Positions 17,244 to 24,525 of a stretch of DNA of 29,973 nt are shown piece after piece. The stretch is from a virus. The position numbers and the translations under genes are program-made. Location: the IMG/VR virus record IMGVR_UViG_3300010354_000394, positions 1-29,973 of that record. The stretch is one strand, 5' to 3'. Under the pieces are notes generated by a model. That model was given only the letters and a program-made list of their open reading frames with translations, searched no databases and had not been told where the DNA came from. The stretch's first letter is position 1. Every line of letters begins with the position of its first letter.

Positions 17244-17534
17244 TTAGCGTATCTGTTTGATTAAACTATTCACTTTACTCTTAAACCCACTATTAGTAGC
17301 GTAGCGCTTGTTAAACGCATTTACCATAGCATCTCTTGAAACTCCAACTTGCCTCTTCATTGCTTTGATTTCTGGATCGTCTTGTAGATTAGCTAATAGA
17401 AAATCCCTATGCTTGTCTACAATTGCATTTGCAACTCCTTGCGCTACACCAAAAACAAAATCAAGCAATCCTTCCTCTAAATTTACATTGTGGATTTCCT
17501 CTTTAATTAAGTTGTGGAATTGATCTCTTGTCAT
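17244..17534 (-). CDS. Small protein of unknown function between chaperone and tape measure
   Basis: 96 residues from ATG 17534-17532, beginning MTRDQFHNLIKEEI and then LEEGLLDFVFGVAQGVANAI, with a basic C-terminal half. The start MT-(R/K)-x-(Q/E)-L-x2-LIKEEI with a following LxEG is a pattern I associate with several small structural proteins of T4-like phages, but I cannot name a family. An in-frame ATG ten codons upstream (17564) would give 106 residues. I prefer the inner start because an intrinsic terminator ends just upstream and the promoter-like sequence 17547-17562 lies inside those first codons. It sits three bases before the tape measure start and may assist tape measure or hub assembly. 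Confidence 0.6.
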   Translation of the reverse strand: MTRDQFHNLIKEEIHNVNLEEGLLDFVFGVAQGVANAIVDKHRDFLLANLQDDPEIKAMKRQVGVSRDAMVNAFNKRYATNSGFKSKVNSLIKQIR

Positions 17535-17546
17535 TGTGACTTGCGG

Positions 17547-17562
17547 TTTTCTTATAAATATC
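17547..17562 (-). promoter_or_regulatory. Candidate promoter after the chaperone terminator
   Basis: On the minus strand it reads ATATTTATAAGAAAAC, sharing the TATTTATAA core with the gap upstream of the gp26-like gene. It lies 13 bases past a terminator hairpin and just upstream of ATG 17534, as expected for re-initiation of transcription towards the tape measure and baseplate genes. Evidence is motif and position only. Confidence 0.35.
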
Positions 17563-17574
17563 ATTTAAAATGAA

Positions 17575-17594
17575 AAGCCAGCTATTGCTGGCTT
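17575..17594 (-). terminator. Intrinsic terminator after the tail assembly chaperone
   Basis: On the minus strand AAGCCAGC-AATA-GCTGGCTT forms a perfect 8-bp stem with a 4-base loop, followed by TTCATTTT. The hairpin overlaps the last bases of the stop codon that ends the frameshifted reading frame. The symmetric stem could also work on the plus strand, but no plus-strand gene is present. Confidence 0.7.
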
Positions 17595-17793
17595 ATCTTC
17601 TGCTTGCCTTTTTTACTGCTTGCTCTTGTGCTTCGTGCTCTTGTTTAAGAGTATCAGCTAACTTACTATAGTAATACCTTCTTTGGAATACTGGCATATT
17701 GTATAGCTCAGTGTAAGTAAATCCCATTTTTCCGTAATACATCAGATCAAAGATCTGGTCGTAGAGTAGGGGTCGGTAATCAGACCCCAGGCC
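17593..17793 (-). CDS. Frameshift extension of the tail assembly chaperone (GT-like 'T' part)
   Basis: An open frame continues across the end of the gp26-like gene and adds 66 residues from the GGC codon at 17793-17791 to a TAA at 17595-17593. It contains DYRPLLYDQIFDLMYYGKMG, then FTYTELYNMPVFQRRYYY and a charged helical tail. This is the 'aromatic, GxTY-E-NMP, R-YY' arrangement seen in the downstream part of tail assembly chaperones (for example the T domain of lambda gpGT). Joining needs +1 (or -2) slippage in the T7 run; the product would be 349 or 350 residues. The only internal ATG (17742-17740, 49 residues) lacks a ribosome binding site and would cut the conserved DQIFDLM segment. A homopolymer sequencing error making one continuous gene is the alternative. 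Confidence 0.75.
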   Translation of the reverse strand, partial: GLGSDYRPLLYDQIFDLMYYGKMGFTYTELYNMPVFQRRYYYSKLADTLKQEHEAQEQAVKKASRR

Positions 17794-18643
17794 AAAAAAA
17801 GCTCACCGTGATGGGCACAGCCATCTTATGATTCGTATGCCCACAATTTTCACATTCGTAATTAAACGAAGTGTCAATGTCTGGTGTAAGCTTTTTTAAG
17901 TACTCACGCAGTGCTAGGCTATCTCGTGATAGCATATTTTGTGAAAACTTATATATTTCTGCACCGTCTGTGTTGCCATCTATAGCTACAATCATTTGCC
18001 TCAGTCGTGTAGTAAGCTCAGGATCTACTCCTGTTAGCTTAGCCATTTTTTTTGAAGCTTTAAGATTCTCATTGATAATTTTATCATCACCATGCGTTAA
18101 GAACTTTAGTGTCAAAGTTTTTTTAGTCATTGGTAGTGTAAAATCAAAAGTTGTTTTTCCCTTAACAAACTGACTCCAATCTACAGATTTCTCTTCAAAA
18201 GAAGATAGATCAATGTAGTCTGTTTGTTTGCTTTCACACGCAGGGCATGTTATTTCTGCCTGGTAAGCGTTACCATACGCTAACACACGGGCAGCTATAA
18301 ACAAAGCGTTCTTATCCATTAACAATAGATCATCATATCTTACTTTAGTCACAATAAGCGATTGCAAAAGCTTGTCTATGACAACACCTTGCTTAATCAA
18401 GCTTGCTGAGCTGAGGATATCTTCTTCCTTAGCTGTCATGTACTTGATTTCAATTGTTCCTTCTGCTAGTGGATGTCCTTCTGGATAGAAGTATCCTTTT
18501 GACGGTAGAGGAATTATCTCTGTGGGACCATCGTAGTTACCTACATCAACGTTTGTAACATACTCTTTTGTAAATTGCGATTTCAAATCGTCATCCGATA
18601 TAACCGGTCTTTCGCCTGCTTTAGGCAATCTCGTTTCACTCAT
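17780..18643 (-). CDS. 26: T4 gp26-like baseplate/tail assembly protein; upstream half of a frameshifted tail assembly chaperone
   Basis: 287 residues from ATG 18643-18641. Recognisable stretches are the start IIPLPSKGYFYPEGHPLAEG (43-62), IKYMTAKEEDILSS near 66-79, DKLLQSLIVTK near 90-100 and a Lys-rich middle. This pattern matches proteins annotated as gp26 (baseplate hub assembly) in marine T4-like phages. Two CxxC pairs, Cys133/Cys136 (CPAC) and Cys264/Cys267 (CENCGHTNH), could form a zinc ribbon. The gene lies between tube and tape measure, the usual place of tail assembly chaperones, and the T7 run four codons before its stop gives access to a 66-residue extension. The gene is bracketed by two intrinsic terminators. 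The family name is reasonably secure; the chaperone function is inferred from position and frameshift. Confidence 0.82.
   Translation of the reverse strand: MSETRLPKAGERPVISDDDLKSQFTKEYVTNVDVGNYDGPTEIIPLPSKGYFYPEGHPLAEGTIEIKYMTAKEEDILSSASLIKQGVVIDKLLQSLIVTKVRYDDLLLMDKNALFIAARVLAYGNAYQAEITCPACESKQTDYIDLSSFEEKSVDWSQFVKGKTTFDFTLPMTKKTLTLKFLTHGDDKIINENLKASKKMAKLTGVDPELTTRLRQMIVAIDGNTDGAEIYKFSQNMLSRDSLALREYLKKLTPDIDTSFNYECENCGHTNHKMAVPITVSFFWPGV
17794..17800 (-). other. Putative slippery site (T7) for programmed frameshifting
   Basis: On the minus strand the zero frame reads AGC-TTT-TTT-TGG, and only four codons later comes TGA (17782-17780). After slippage the frame reads TTT-TTT-GGC and stays open for 66 codons. 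A phenylalanine tRNA can re-pair on the T run after moving forward one base or back two, so no special shift mechanism is needed. P2 E/E' also uses a T-rich slippery site. Confidence 0.65.
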
Positions 18644-18661
18644 GTTTAATAACTTTAATAA

Positions 18662-18678
18662 CTTTATTATAAATATAC
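18662..18678 (-). promoter_or_regulatory. Candidate promoter upstream of the gp26-like gene
   Basis: The minus strand reads GTATATTTATAATAAAG and lies between the terminator of the tube gene and the ATG at 18643, so a new start of transcription is expected here. It contains both TATTTATA and a TATAAT core shared with other gaps. No experimental support. Confidence 0.45.
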
Positions 18679-18692
18679 GCTATATAAAAAGT

Positions 18693-18716
18693 AAAGCCAA
18701 CATTTCTGCTGGCTTT
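18693..18716 (-). terminator. Intrinsic terminator after the tail tube gene
   Basis: On the minus strand AAAGCCAGC-AGAAAT-GTTGGCTTT forms a 9-bp stem with one G-U pair and a 6-base loop, followed by ACTTTTT. It begins 22 bases after the tube stop codon. Its stem is almost identical to that of the terminator at 17575-17594. Confidence 0.7.
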
Positions 18717-18737
18717 AAATAGTTTTGTGTGTGAGTA

Positions 18738-19226
18738 TTAGTACTCCAATACACAGAAGTCTACAGCTAAGGTGAGCTGAATCTCCACTTGAGTTTCAGT
18801 TGCCCAATCAAGGTCACCAAACTGAGCAGTTTTGATATACGCACCTCTAACTTTCCAGTTTTCAATTTTATCACCTACAGGACCCAATACAAAAATATCG
18901 AAGTCTTTTTTGTAGAAATCAGCGTATCCATCACGACCAGTTACTGATTCGTGTGCAGTTCTAATCCACTCCATTACACTCTGTGCTCCTGATGGTACGA
19001 TTGGATCGTAAAGGGTCATTGTGATATCTCCCCACTTACACTTTCCTTTTACCTTACGAATGAGGTTGATGTGGTCTAATACTACCTCACCACACTCAAT
19101 TTGAGGACGTGAGCATTTCTTCATAATGAATGAAGGAACGCCATCTACTTGGAGTATAAAACGGTTCTGTACCTTTGGTTCGAAAGGTGTGTAGAACATT
19201 TTGTCGTTTTCAATTAAATTTGCCAT
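18738..19226 (-). CDS. 19: Tail tube protein (T4 gp19-like)
   Basis: Polymerises into the inner tube of the contractile tail, through which the genome passes. 162 residues, the usual size for the family (T4 gp19 has 163). The N-terminal KVQNRFILQVDGVPSFIMKK (about 18-37), the central GDITMTLYDPIVPSGAQSV segment, EWIRTAHESVTGRDGYADF and the C-terminal TAQFGDLDWATETQVEIQLT are characteristic. Start is ATG 19226-19224. It follows the second sheath gene after a 39-base gap holding a promoter-like sequence, and is closed by an intrinsic terminator. Assignment is firm. Confidence 0.93.
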   Translation of the reverse strand: MANLIENDKMFYTPFEPKVQNRFILQVDGVPSFIMKKCSRPQIECGEVVLDHINLIRKVKGKCKWGDITMTLYDPIVPSGAQSVMEWIRTAHESVTGRDGYADFYKKDFDIFVLGPVGDKIENWKVRGAYIKTAQFGDLDWATETQVEIQLTLAVDFCVLEY

Positions 19227-19245
19227 GTTTGTATGTTGTTAGTTG

Positions 19246-19260
19246 TTTTATTATAAGTAT
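19246..19260 (-). promoter_or_regulatory. Candidate promoter upstream of the tail tube gene
   Basis: On the minus strand it reads ATACTTATAATAAAA, containing the TATAATAAA core shared with the gaps before genes 32 and 26, and lies 20 bases before the tube ATG. A separate promoter would suit a protein needed in many copies, but this is inference. Confidence 0.4.
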
Positions 19261-19265
19261 CTAAG

Positions 19266-21680
19266 TTATACGTTTTCGAATGATGCACCAGTTGGTAAAA
19301 TGTTGAAATCTAATATAATAAATTCTGATGATCTAGCTGGTTGCAAGAATATCTGACCATACATTTGATTTCTGTCAATTACGTCTGGAGTGTTATTGGT
19401 TTCGTCCATCACTACGCGGAAGGCATACAAGCCTTGACGTGACTTAACTCTGTCGAGATAAGGGTTTACAATATTAAGGAATCTTTGACGAGTTTCTGTG
19501 GTATTGTTTTCAAACACCAGGTAGCGAGTAGCACTTGCAATGTATTTTTTCAATGCAATCATCAAACGGCGTACATTGATTCTGTCAAGAGCACTTGGTT
19601 TAGATTGTAGAGTTTTCTGTCCCCATACACATACGCCCTGGTTAGGGAATGTTGCAAGTGGGTTGATTTTATTCTCATACAATACGTCTCTTTGTGAGAA
19701 AGTAAGCTTCTGCTCAACGTCTACAGCTTCTGTTATTCCGCCCCTATTCAAACCAGCTGGAGCAAACCATTCATAAGCCACTGTATCATTGTAAGCATAT
19801 ACTCCTGGCAATACTACGCTAGGTGGTACCCATACTGGTTTGTTGCGAGTGATATCCATAATCTTAACCCAAGGCCAGTAGCAAGCTGCATAATTTGTAT
19901 CTAGATTAGCTGATCCTATTGCTGCTATTGCATCGCCTAACTGCATTCCTTGCTTAACTGGATCTACAATTATGAACGTATCGCCTCTGTCTTCTGCTAC
20001 TTCAATAACTTTCTGAACCACTGCTGGGTGATCAGTTGCGTTTATTCCTGGGGTTACAATCATATTGATGTCAAACTCCTCACCATTACCTATGATTCCC
20101 AATGCCTTAAAGTAAGCACGTGAACCACTTGTATTTGAAGTAGAGCAGTTGAATCCAAAAATATTGTTTGATTGTATGTCAGCACCTACTTTTCTTGTGA
20201 GTGAAATATCCAATCCATCATATCCATCTTGCAATGGTAGTGTGAATTTTGCAATGTTAGATATATCCAATCCTTTTAGGATAGATGCAGAAACACTACC
20301 GCTAGGTACAAATCCAGTAGTTCTATCGTCCACTGATGATGCACTTGGGTGTATAAAGCAATAGTCAAGATTAAAGTATCCATTAGCTCCAGCTGTGGTA
20401 CCTGCTGGTACTGGCTTCAAGTAGTTTGCATTATCTGCTGCTGTGAAGTCCCAACCGTAGTAAGCTTTTGTATTGTAGAATCCGTTTATCACAGTTTCGG
20501 TACCTGCTGAACCAGTTGCTGATTCGTTCTTTCGGTTTGTGACGTATTTAGCTACTGGTTGGTTATAGCTGCTAGATATTGTCTGCATTACTGGTGTAAA
20601 TCCGTACGGTCTGTAAGATGCTGGAATTCCTTTTTCTGCCACATCGTCGGTTACTTGTACGTAGATATACTTGCTTCTGTTTTCATAGTTACCGGCATAG
20701 GTAATTGTGTTATCGCTGTTAATTACAACGTACCTGTCACCAATTCTTCTGCATATGTAGTTTACAGAATCCGGATCCAAATTACATCCTACGAATGTTT
20801 CAAGAACATTAGGTCTTTGGTCTGTGTCATTGTAAGCACGTACTAGTACGGTAAATGCACCGTATTCAGAAGCTTGGTCATCTCCAGGCATCAGTGTGTT
20901 AATTATACTCACTTTGCATGCAGTATTACCATCTGCTCCTTCTCCTTGGAAGATAAACCTAAATAAGTTTTGAGGATCTTGGCCTTCTAGTAGCTGTGAA
21001 GTCACATAGGGAGTTGCTGCTTTTCTAGCTGCACCATAAGTTGCTCCTGCTAAGTTTAAGGTCGCTTGTGTTGAACTTGATTCAAAAGTAACAGTTGCAT
21101 TAGGATTTCTAGTTAAGAATTCACTAAACCAAGTGTACATAAAAGTACGCTTATCCCCTACAACTGAAGTACCTAATACTTTGTCAAAGCTTATTGTTGA
21201 GGTTGGTACTACAGAAGCGCTAAAGGCTTGCGATGCTACACCACCACCAACAAGAACTACTCCAAAAGAGTCTTGTCCTGATGCTGGTGATACTGTTGAT
21301 CCAGTTAAGTTGTATCCATCTGCTTTGCCAACATTAGCACTTATGTGAATGGATCCTACTACTCTACTAACACTTCCTGTGCTAGCTATGATGTTGACCA
21401 TTCCTGTTGAGTACCCACCATCTTGAACTACACGCACAACTATTACGTTACTTGCATTACGTAAGTAGCTTTTGACAGTGTATGGTACGTAAGTGGTTTC
21501 ATCTAGATCACCAAATTTAGCTTTGAAGTCTTCAAAGTTGGTAATCATTGTTGGTGTAAAAGCTGGTCCTCTATTTGTAGGACCTATTACTACTGCACCT
21601 ATTGAGGCTATGCCTACCGGTAGAAAAGATAAATCTTTTTCGTTTGTAAAGACACCAGGACTAACTATTTTTTCGGCCAT
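19266..21680 (-). CDS. 18: Tail sheath protein, second tandem copy (T4 gp18-like)
   Basis: Contractile sheath subunit that surrounds the tube and drives injection. 804 residues (T4 gp18 has 659). The start MAEKIVSPGVFTNEKD, the early FGDLDETTYVPYTVKSYLRN and the C-terminal block with GINRG-like FAPAGLNRGGI, QRDVLYENKINPLATFP, NVRRLMIALKKYI, NTTETRQRFLNIVNPYLDRV and DRNQMYGQIFLQP are characteristic of the family. It is closely similar along its ends to the upstream sheath gene but differs in residues of about 95-215 and 360-470, the regions expected to be the exposed domains. It starts 23 bases after the first copy stops. Both copies are intact, so both may be made. Confidence 0.93.
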   Translation of the reverse strand: MAEKIVSPGVFTNEKDLSFLPVGIASIGAVVIGPTNRGPAFTPTMITNFEDFKAKFGDLDETTYVPYTVKSYLRNASNVIVVRVVQDGGYSTGMVNIIASTGSVSRVVGSIHISANVGKADGYNLTGSTVSPASGQDSFGVVLVGGGVASQAFSASVVPTSTISFDKVLGTSVVGDKRTFMYTWFSEFLTRNPNATVTFESSSTQATLNLAGATYGAARKAATPYVTSQLLEGQDPQNLFRFIFQGEGADGNTACKVSIINTLMPGDDQASEYGAFTVLVRAYNDTDQRPNVLETFVGCNLDPDSVNYICRRIGDRYVVINSDNTITYAGNYENRSKYIYVQVTDDVAEKGIPASYRPYGFTPVMQTISSSYNQPVAKYVTNRKNESATGSAGTETVINGFYNTKAYYGWDFTAADNANYLKPVPAGTTAGANGYFNLDYCFIHPSASSVDDRTTGFVPSGSVSASILKGLDISNIAKFTLPLQDGYDGLDISLTRKVGADIQSNNIFGFNCSTSNTSGSRAYFKALGIIGNGEEFDINMIVTPGINATDHPAVVQKVIEVAEDRGDTFIIVDPVKQGMQLGDAIAAIGSANLDTNYAACYWPWVKIMDITRNKPVWVPPSVVLPGVYAYNDTVAYEWFAPAGLNRGGITEAVDVEQKLTFSQRDVLYENKINPLATFPNQGVCVWGQKTLQSKPSALDRINVRRLMIALKKYIASATRYLVFENNTTETRQRFLNIVNPYLDRVKSRQGLYAFRVVMDETNNTPDVIDRNQMYGQIFLQPARSSEFIILDFNILPTGASFENV

Positions 21681-21703
21681 TGTATTGTTGTATTATTTTA
21701 TTA

Positions 21704-24145
21704 TTAAGCGTTTTCAAATGATGCACCAGTTGGTAGGATATTGAAGTCCAAGATAATGAACTCAGAAGATCTAGCTGGTTGCAAGAATATCTGACCGTAC
21801 ATCTGGTTTCTATCTATTACATCTGGTGTGTTGTTTGTTTCATCCATTACTACACGGAAAGCGTATAATCCTTGGCGAGACTTAACTCTATCAAGGTAAG
21901 GATTCACGATGTTTAAAAATCTTTGGCGGGTTTCCGTAGTATTGTTTTCAAATACTAAATATCTGCTAGCACTTGCAATGTACTTCTTTAACGAGATCAT
22001 TAAACGACGCACGTTAATCCTATCGAGAGCACTTGGTTTAGATTGCAATGTCTTTTGTCCCCATACACATACTCCTTGATTTGGGAATGTTGCAAGTGGG
22101 TTAATTTTGTTTTCGTATAAAACATCCCTTTGTGATAAGGTTAGTTTTTGTTCTACGTCAACAGCCTCAGAAATACTTCCTCTGTTTAATCCGGCTGGAG
22201 CAAACCATTCAAATGATACACTATCGTTAAACGCGTATACTCCTGGTAACACCACGCTTGGTGGTACCCACACTGGCTTATTACGGGTTATGTCTATGAT
22301 TTTAACCCAAGGCCAGTAGCAAGCTGCGTAGTTTGTATCAAGGTTAGCGTTGCCTATTGCAGCAATTGCGTCACCAATTTGTTCACCTTGTTTAACCGGA
22401 TCCACAATCACAAATGTATCACCTCTATCTTCAGCTACTTCGATAGCCTTTTGTATTACTGCAGGGTGTTGAGTTGCATTTGGGCCAGGCATTACAATCA
22501 AGTTAATATCAAACTCTTCGCCGTTACCTATAATTCCTAATGCTTTAAAATAAGCTTGTGTGCCTGCTGTGTTTGAATTAGAACAGTTGAATCCGCATAC
22601 GTTTGCGGCTGTTATTGCTGAGCCTACTCTTTTTGGTGCTGCTATGTCTAGTCCATCAAATCCATCTTGCAATGGTACAGTAAACTTTGCAATATTAGAG
22701 GTATCCAATCCTTTAAGTGCACTTGCTGATACTGGACCACCTGCTGTAAACCCTGTAGTTCTGTCATCTACTGATGATGCACTTGGGTGTATGTAGCAGT
22801 AATCGAGGTTGAAATAGCCATTTAAACCTCTAAGGTCAGTTGGTACTGTTGAACTTGCTGGTATAGGATTTAAGAAGTTGTTGTTGTCGTATGAGGTATA
22901 ATCCCAACCGTAGTAAGCTTTTGTATTGTAGAATCCGTTTATAATTGTTTTTGCATTTGATCCTGTTAAGCTAGTTGCATATGATGCATTTTCAACGTAG
23001 CTTGGGAATGGCATACTTACCGATGCTGATACAAATGGTTGGTAAAGTGGCTCAAATCCATAAGGTTTGTAGCTTGTTGGAATACCTTTTTTGTATACAG
23101 CTGCTTGCACATCAACATACACATACTTACTTCTATTTTCATAGTTACCAGCGTAAGTGATTGTGTTATCACTGTTGATTATAACATACCTATCACCAAT
23201 TCTTCTAGCTATAAAATTAGGAGAATCTGGATCTAAATTACATCCTACGAATGTTTCAAGTATGTTTGGCTTTTGATCTGTATCATCATGTGCACGTACT
23301 AATACTGAAAAAGTGCCGTAGTCTGATCCTGGGTCATCTCCTGGTAGTATTGTGTTGATAATGCTTATCTTGTAAGAGGTGTTTCCATCTGCTCCTTCTC
23401 CTTGAGCAACAAATCTAAATAATTTTTGCGGATTTTGACCTTCTAGTTTTTGAGTTGTTATGTATGGAGTTGCTGCTTTTCTAGCTGCACCGTAAGTCGT
23501 TCCTGTTAGGTCCAAGGTTCCATTAAGAGTAAAGTTTAATAGAGATCCTGCTGATTGTCCAGTTGTTGTATTCAAGAAGTCTTTGAACCAAGTATACAGA
23601 TAACCCCTCTTATTACTTTTTACAGATCTACCAAGTACCTTTTCCAAACTAATTGCGGAAGTTGATACAGTAGAACCAGATACTATTTCAGCTGTTGGTG
23701 CTGCTGTTCCTGATAAAGTAATTCCAAATGAGGATGATATGTTTGCGTCAGTAGGTACTGTTGCTGTTGAGAAGTTTAACCCATTAGCACCTAAAGTTTT
23801 TGCACTTGGGTGAATCATACCAACAATACGCTGTACATTTGAACCAGACCAGATTATTGCTATTGGAGTTGTAGAATAACCTCCGTCTTGCATTACACGA
23901 ACTACAATCACATTACTTGCATTGCGCAAGTAGCTTTTTACTGTGTAAGGTATGTAGGTTGTTTCATCTAAGTCACCAAATTTAGCTTTGAAGTCTTCAA
24001 AATTAGTGATTACAGTTGGGGTAAAGGCTGGTCCCTTTGAAGTTGGTCCAATGACAACAGCACCTATAGATGCTATTCCAGTTGGTAAAAATGATAGATC
24101 TTTTTCGTTTGTAAAGACACCAGGACTAACTATTTTTTCGGCCAT
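21704..24145 (-). CDS. 18: Tail sheath protein, first tandem copy (T4 gp18-like)
   Basis: Contractile sheath subunit, 813 residues, with the same start (MAEKIVSPGVFTNEKD) and almost the same C-terminal 200 residues as the neighbouring 804-residue copy. The conserved blocks include the Trp-rich ACYWPWVKI segment, PVWVPPSVVLPGVYA, LNRGSISEAVDVEQKL and the C-terminal FIILDFNILPTGASFEN. It differs mainly in the middle, with short insertions relative to the other copy. The DNA of the shared parts has many synonymous differences, so the duplication is not recent. It is preceded by an AT-rich gap with a candidate promoter. Which copy dominates in the virion cannot be told from sequence. Confidence 0.93.
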   Translation of the reverse strand: MAEKIVSPGVFTNEKDLSFLPTGIASIGAVVIGPTSKGPAFTPTVITNFEDFKAKFGDLDETTYIPYTVKSYLRNASNVIVVRVMQDGGYSTTPIAIIWSGSNVQRIVGMIHPSAKTLGANGLNFSTATVPTDANISSSFGITLSGTAAPTAEIVSGSTVSTSAISLEKVLGRSVKSNKRGYLYTWFKDFLNTTTGQSAGSLLNFTLNGTLDLTGTTYGAARKAATPYITTQKLEGQNPQKLFRFVAQGEGADGNTSYKISIINTILPGDDPGSDYGTFSVLVRAHDDTDQKPNILETFVGCNLDPDSPNFIARRIGDRYVIINSDNTITYAGNYENRSKYVYVDVQAAVYKKGIPTSYKPYGFEPLYQPFVSASVSMPFPSYVENASYATSLTGSNAKTIINGFYNTKAYYGWDYTSYDNNNFLNPIPASSTVPTDLRGLNGYFNLDYCYIHPSASSVDDRTTGFTAGGPVSASALKGLDTSNIAKFTVPLQDGFDGLDIAAPKRVGSAITAANVCGFNCSNSNTAGTQAYFKALGIIGNGEEFDINLIVMPGPNATQHPAVIQKAIEVAEDRGDTFVIVDPVKQGEQIGDAIAAIGNANLDTNYAACYWPWVKIIDITRNKPVWVPPSVVLPGVYAFNDSVSFEWFAPAGLNRGSISEAVDVEQKLTLSQRDVLYENKINPLATFPNQGVCVWGQKTLQSKPSALDRINVRRLMISLKKYIASASRYLVFENNTTETRQRFLNIVNPYLDRVKSRQGLYAFRVVMDETNNTPDVIDRNQMYGQIFLQPARSSEFIILDFNILPTGASFENA

Positions 24146-24157
24146 TGTTTTTTATGT

Positions 24158-24180
24158 TTTTATTTTATAATAAATAGTAC
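24158..24180 (-). promoter_or_regulatory. Candidate promoter upstream of the sheath genes
   Basis: The minus strand here has TATTTATTATAAAATAAAA, a one-mismatch version of the motif in other gaps, 13 bases upstream of the sheath ATG. It sits in a 63-base gap that separates the adhesin module from the tail core. Confidence 0.4.
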
Positions 24181-24208
24181 AACGTAACCCGAAACTTTAA
24201 ACTTGATA

Positions 24209-24481
24209 TCAAGCTGTTGGTGTAAACACACCACTCTCTAAATCTATTTCTCCTTTGCCATATTTTTGTTCTAGAGCTTTTGCTAAAGTTTTTTCTTCAC
24301 TATTGATCTCTAAGATCCTATCTGTTAGTATTTTCTCTTCGATTTCTAAAGCTGCTACTTCGTTTTTTGCATTTTGTAATGCAAGCTTTATTTGCACTAG
24401 ATTTAAACCTACGGTTTGATAGTTTGTTTGAATTTGTCTAATTTGATCTAACTCCTCTTGTGTAAATGTCTGACTCTCCAT
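24209..24481 (-). CDS. Small coiled-coil protein of unknown function
   Basis: 90 residues from ATG 24481-24479. Almost all of it is helical and heptad-like: TFTQEELDQIRQIQTNYQ, then ALQNAKNEVAALEIEEKILT, ending in a conserved-looking KYGKGEIDLESGVFTP. The KYGxGxIDLxxGxxTP ending is common in small phage proteins near tail genes, but I know of no function. It lies between the adhesin-associated small gene and the sheath. A 12-base palindrome (24202-24213) overlaps its stop codon. A chaperone or structural accessory role is possible but not shown. Confidence 0.7.
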   Translation of the reverse strand: MESQTFTQEELDQIRQIQTNYQTVGLNLVQIKLALQNAKNEVAALEIEEKILTDRILEINSEEKTLAKALEQKYGKGEIDLESGVFTPTA

Positions 24482-24482
24482 T

Positions 24483-24511
24483 GGTAACTTTTTTAATAAA
24501 TACTAGTTACC
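24483..24511. repeat. Inverted repeat immediately upstream of a start codon
   Basis: GGTAACT (24483-24489) and AGTTACC (24505-24511) form a perfect 7-bp inverted repeat with a 15-base AT-only-like loop. On the minus strand the second arm ends two bases before the ATG of the 90-residue gene, so a hairpin here would hide the start. Confidence 0.5.
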
Positions 24512-24525
24512 TTTTCCAAAACAAG

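Noticed and set aside
17593-17742. Independent 49-residue gene starting at ATG 17742
   Set aside because: No ribosome binding site, and its reading frame continues upstream with conserved-looking residues to the T7 run, so a frameshift extension explains it better. Not fully excluded.
24202-24213. 12-base palindrome CTTGATATCAAG at the stop of the 90-residue gene
   Set aside because: Not followed by a T run and without a G/C-rich stem, so a terminator is unlikely; it could be an operator but nothing else supports it.
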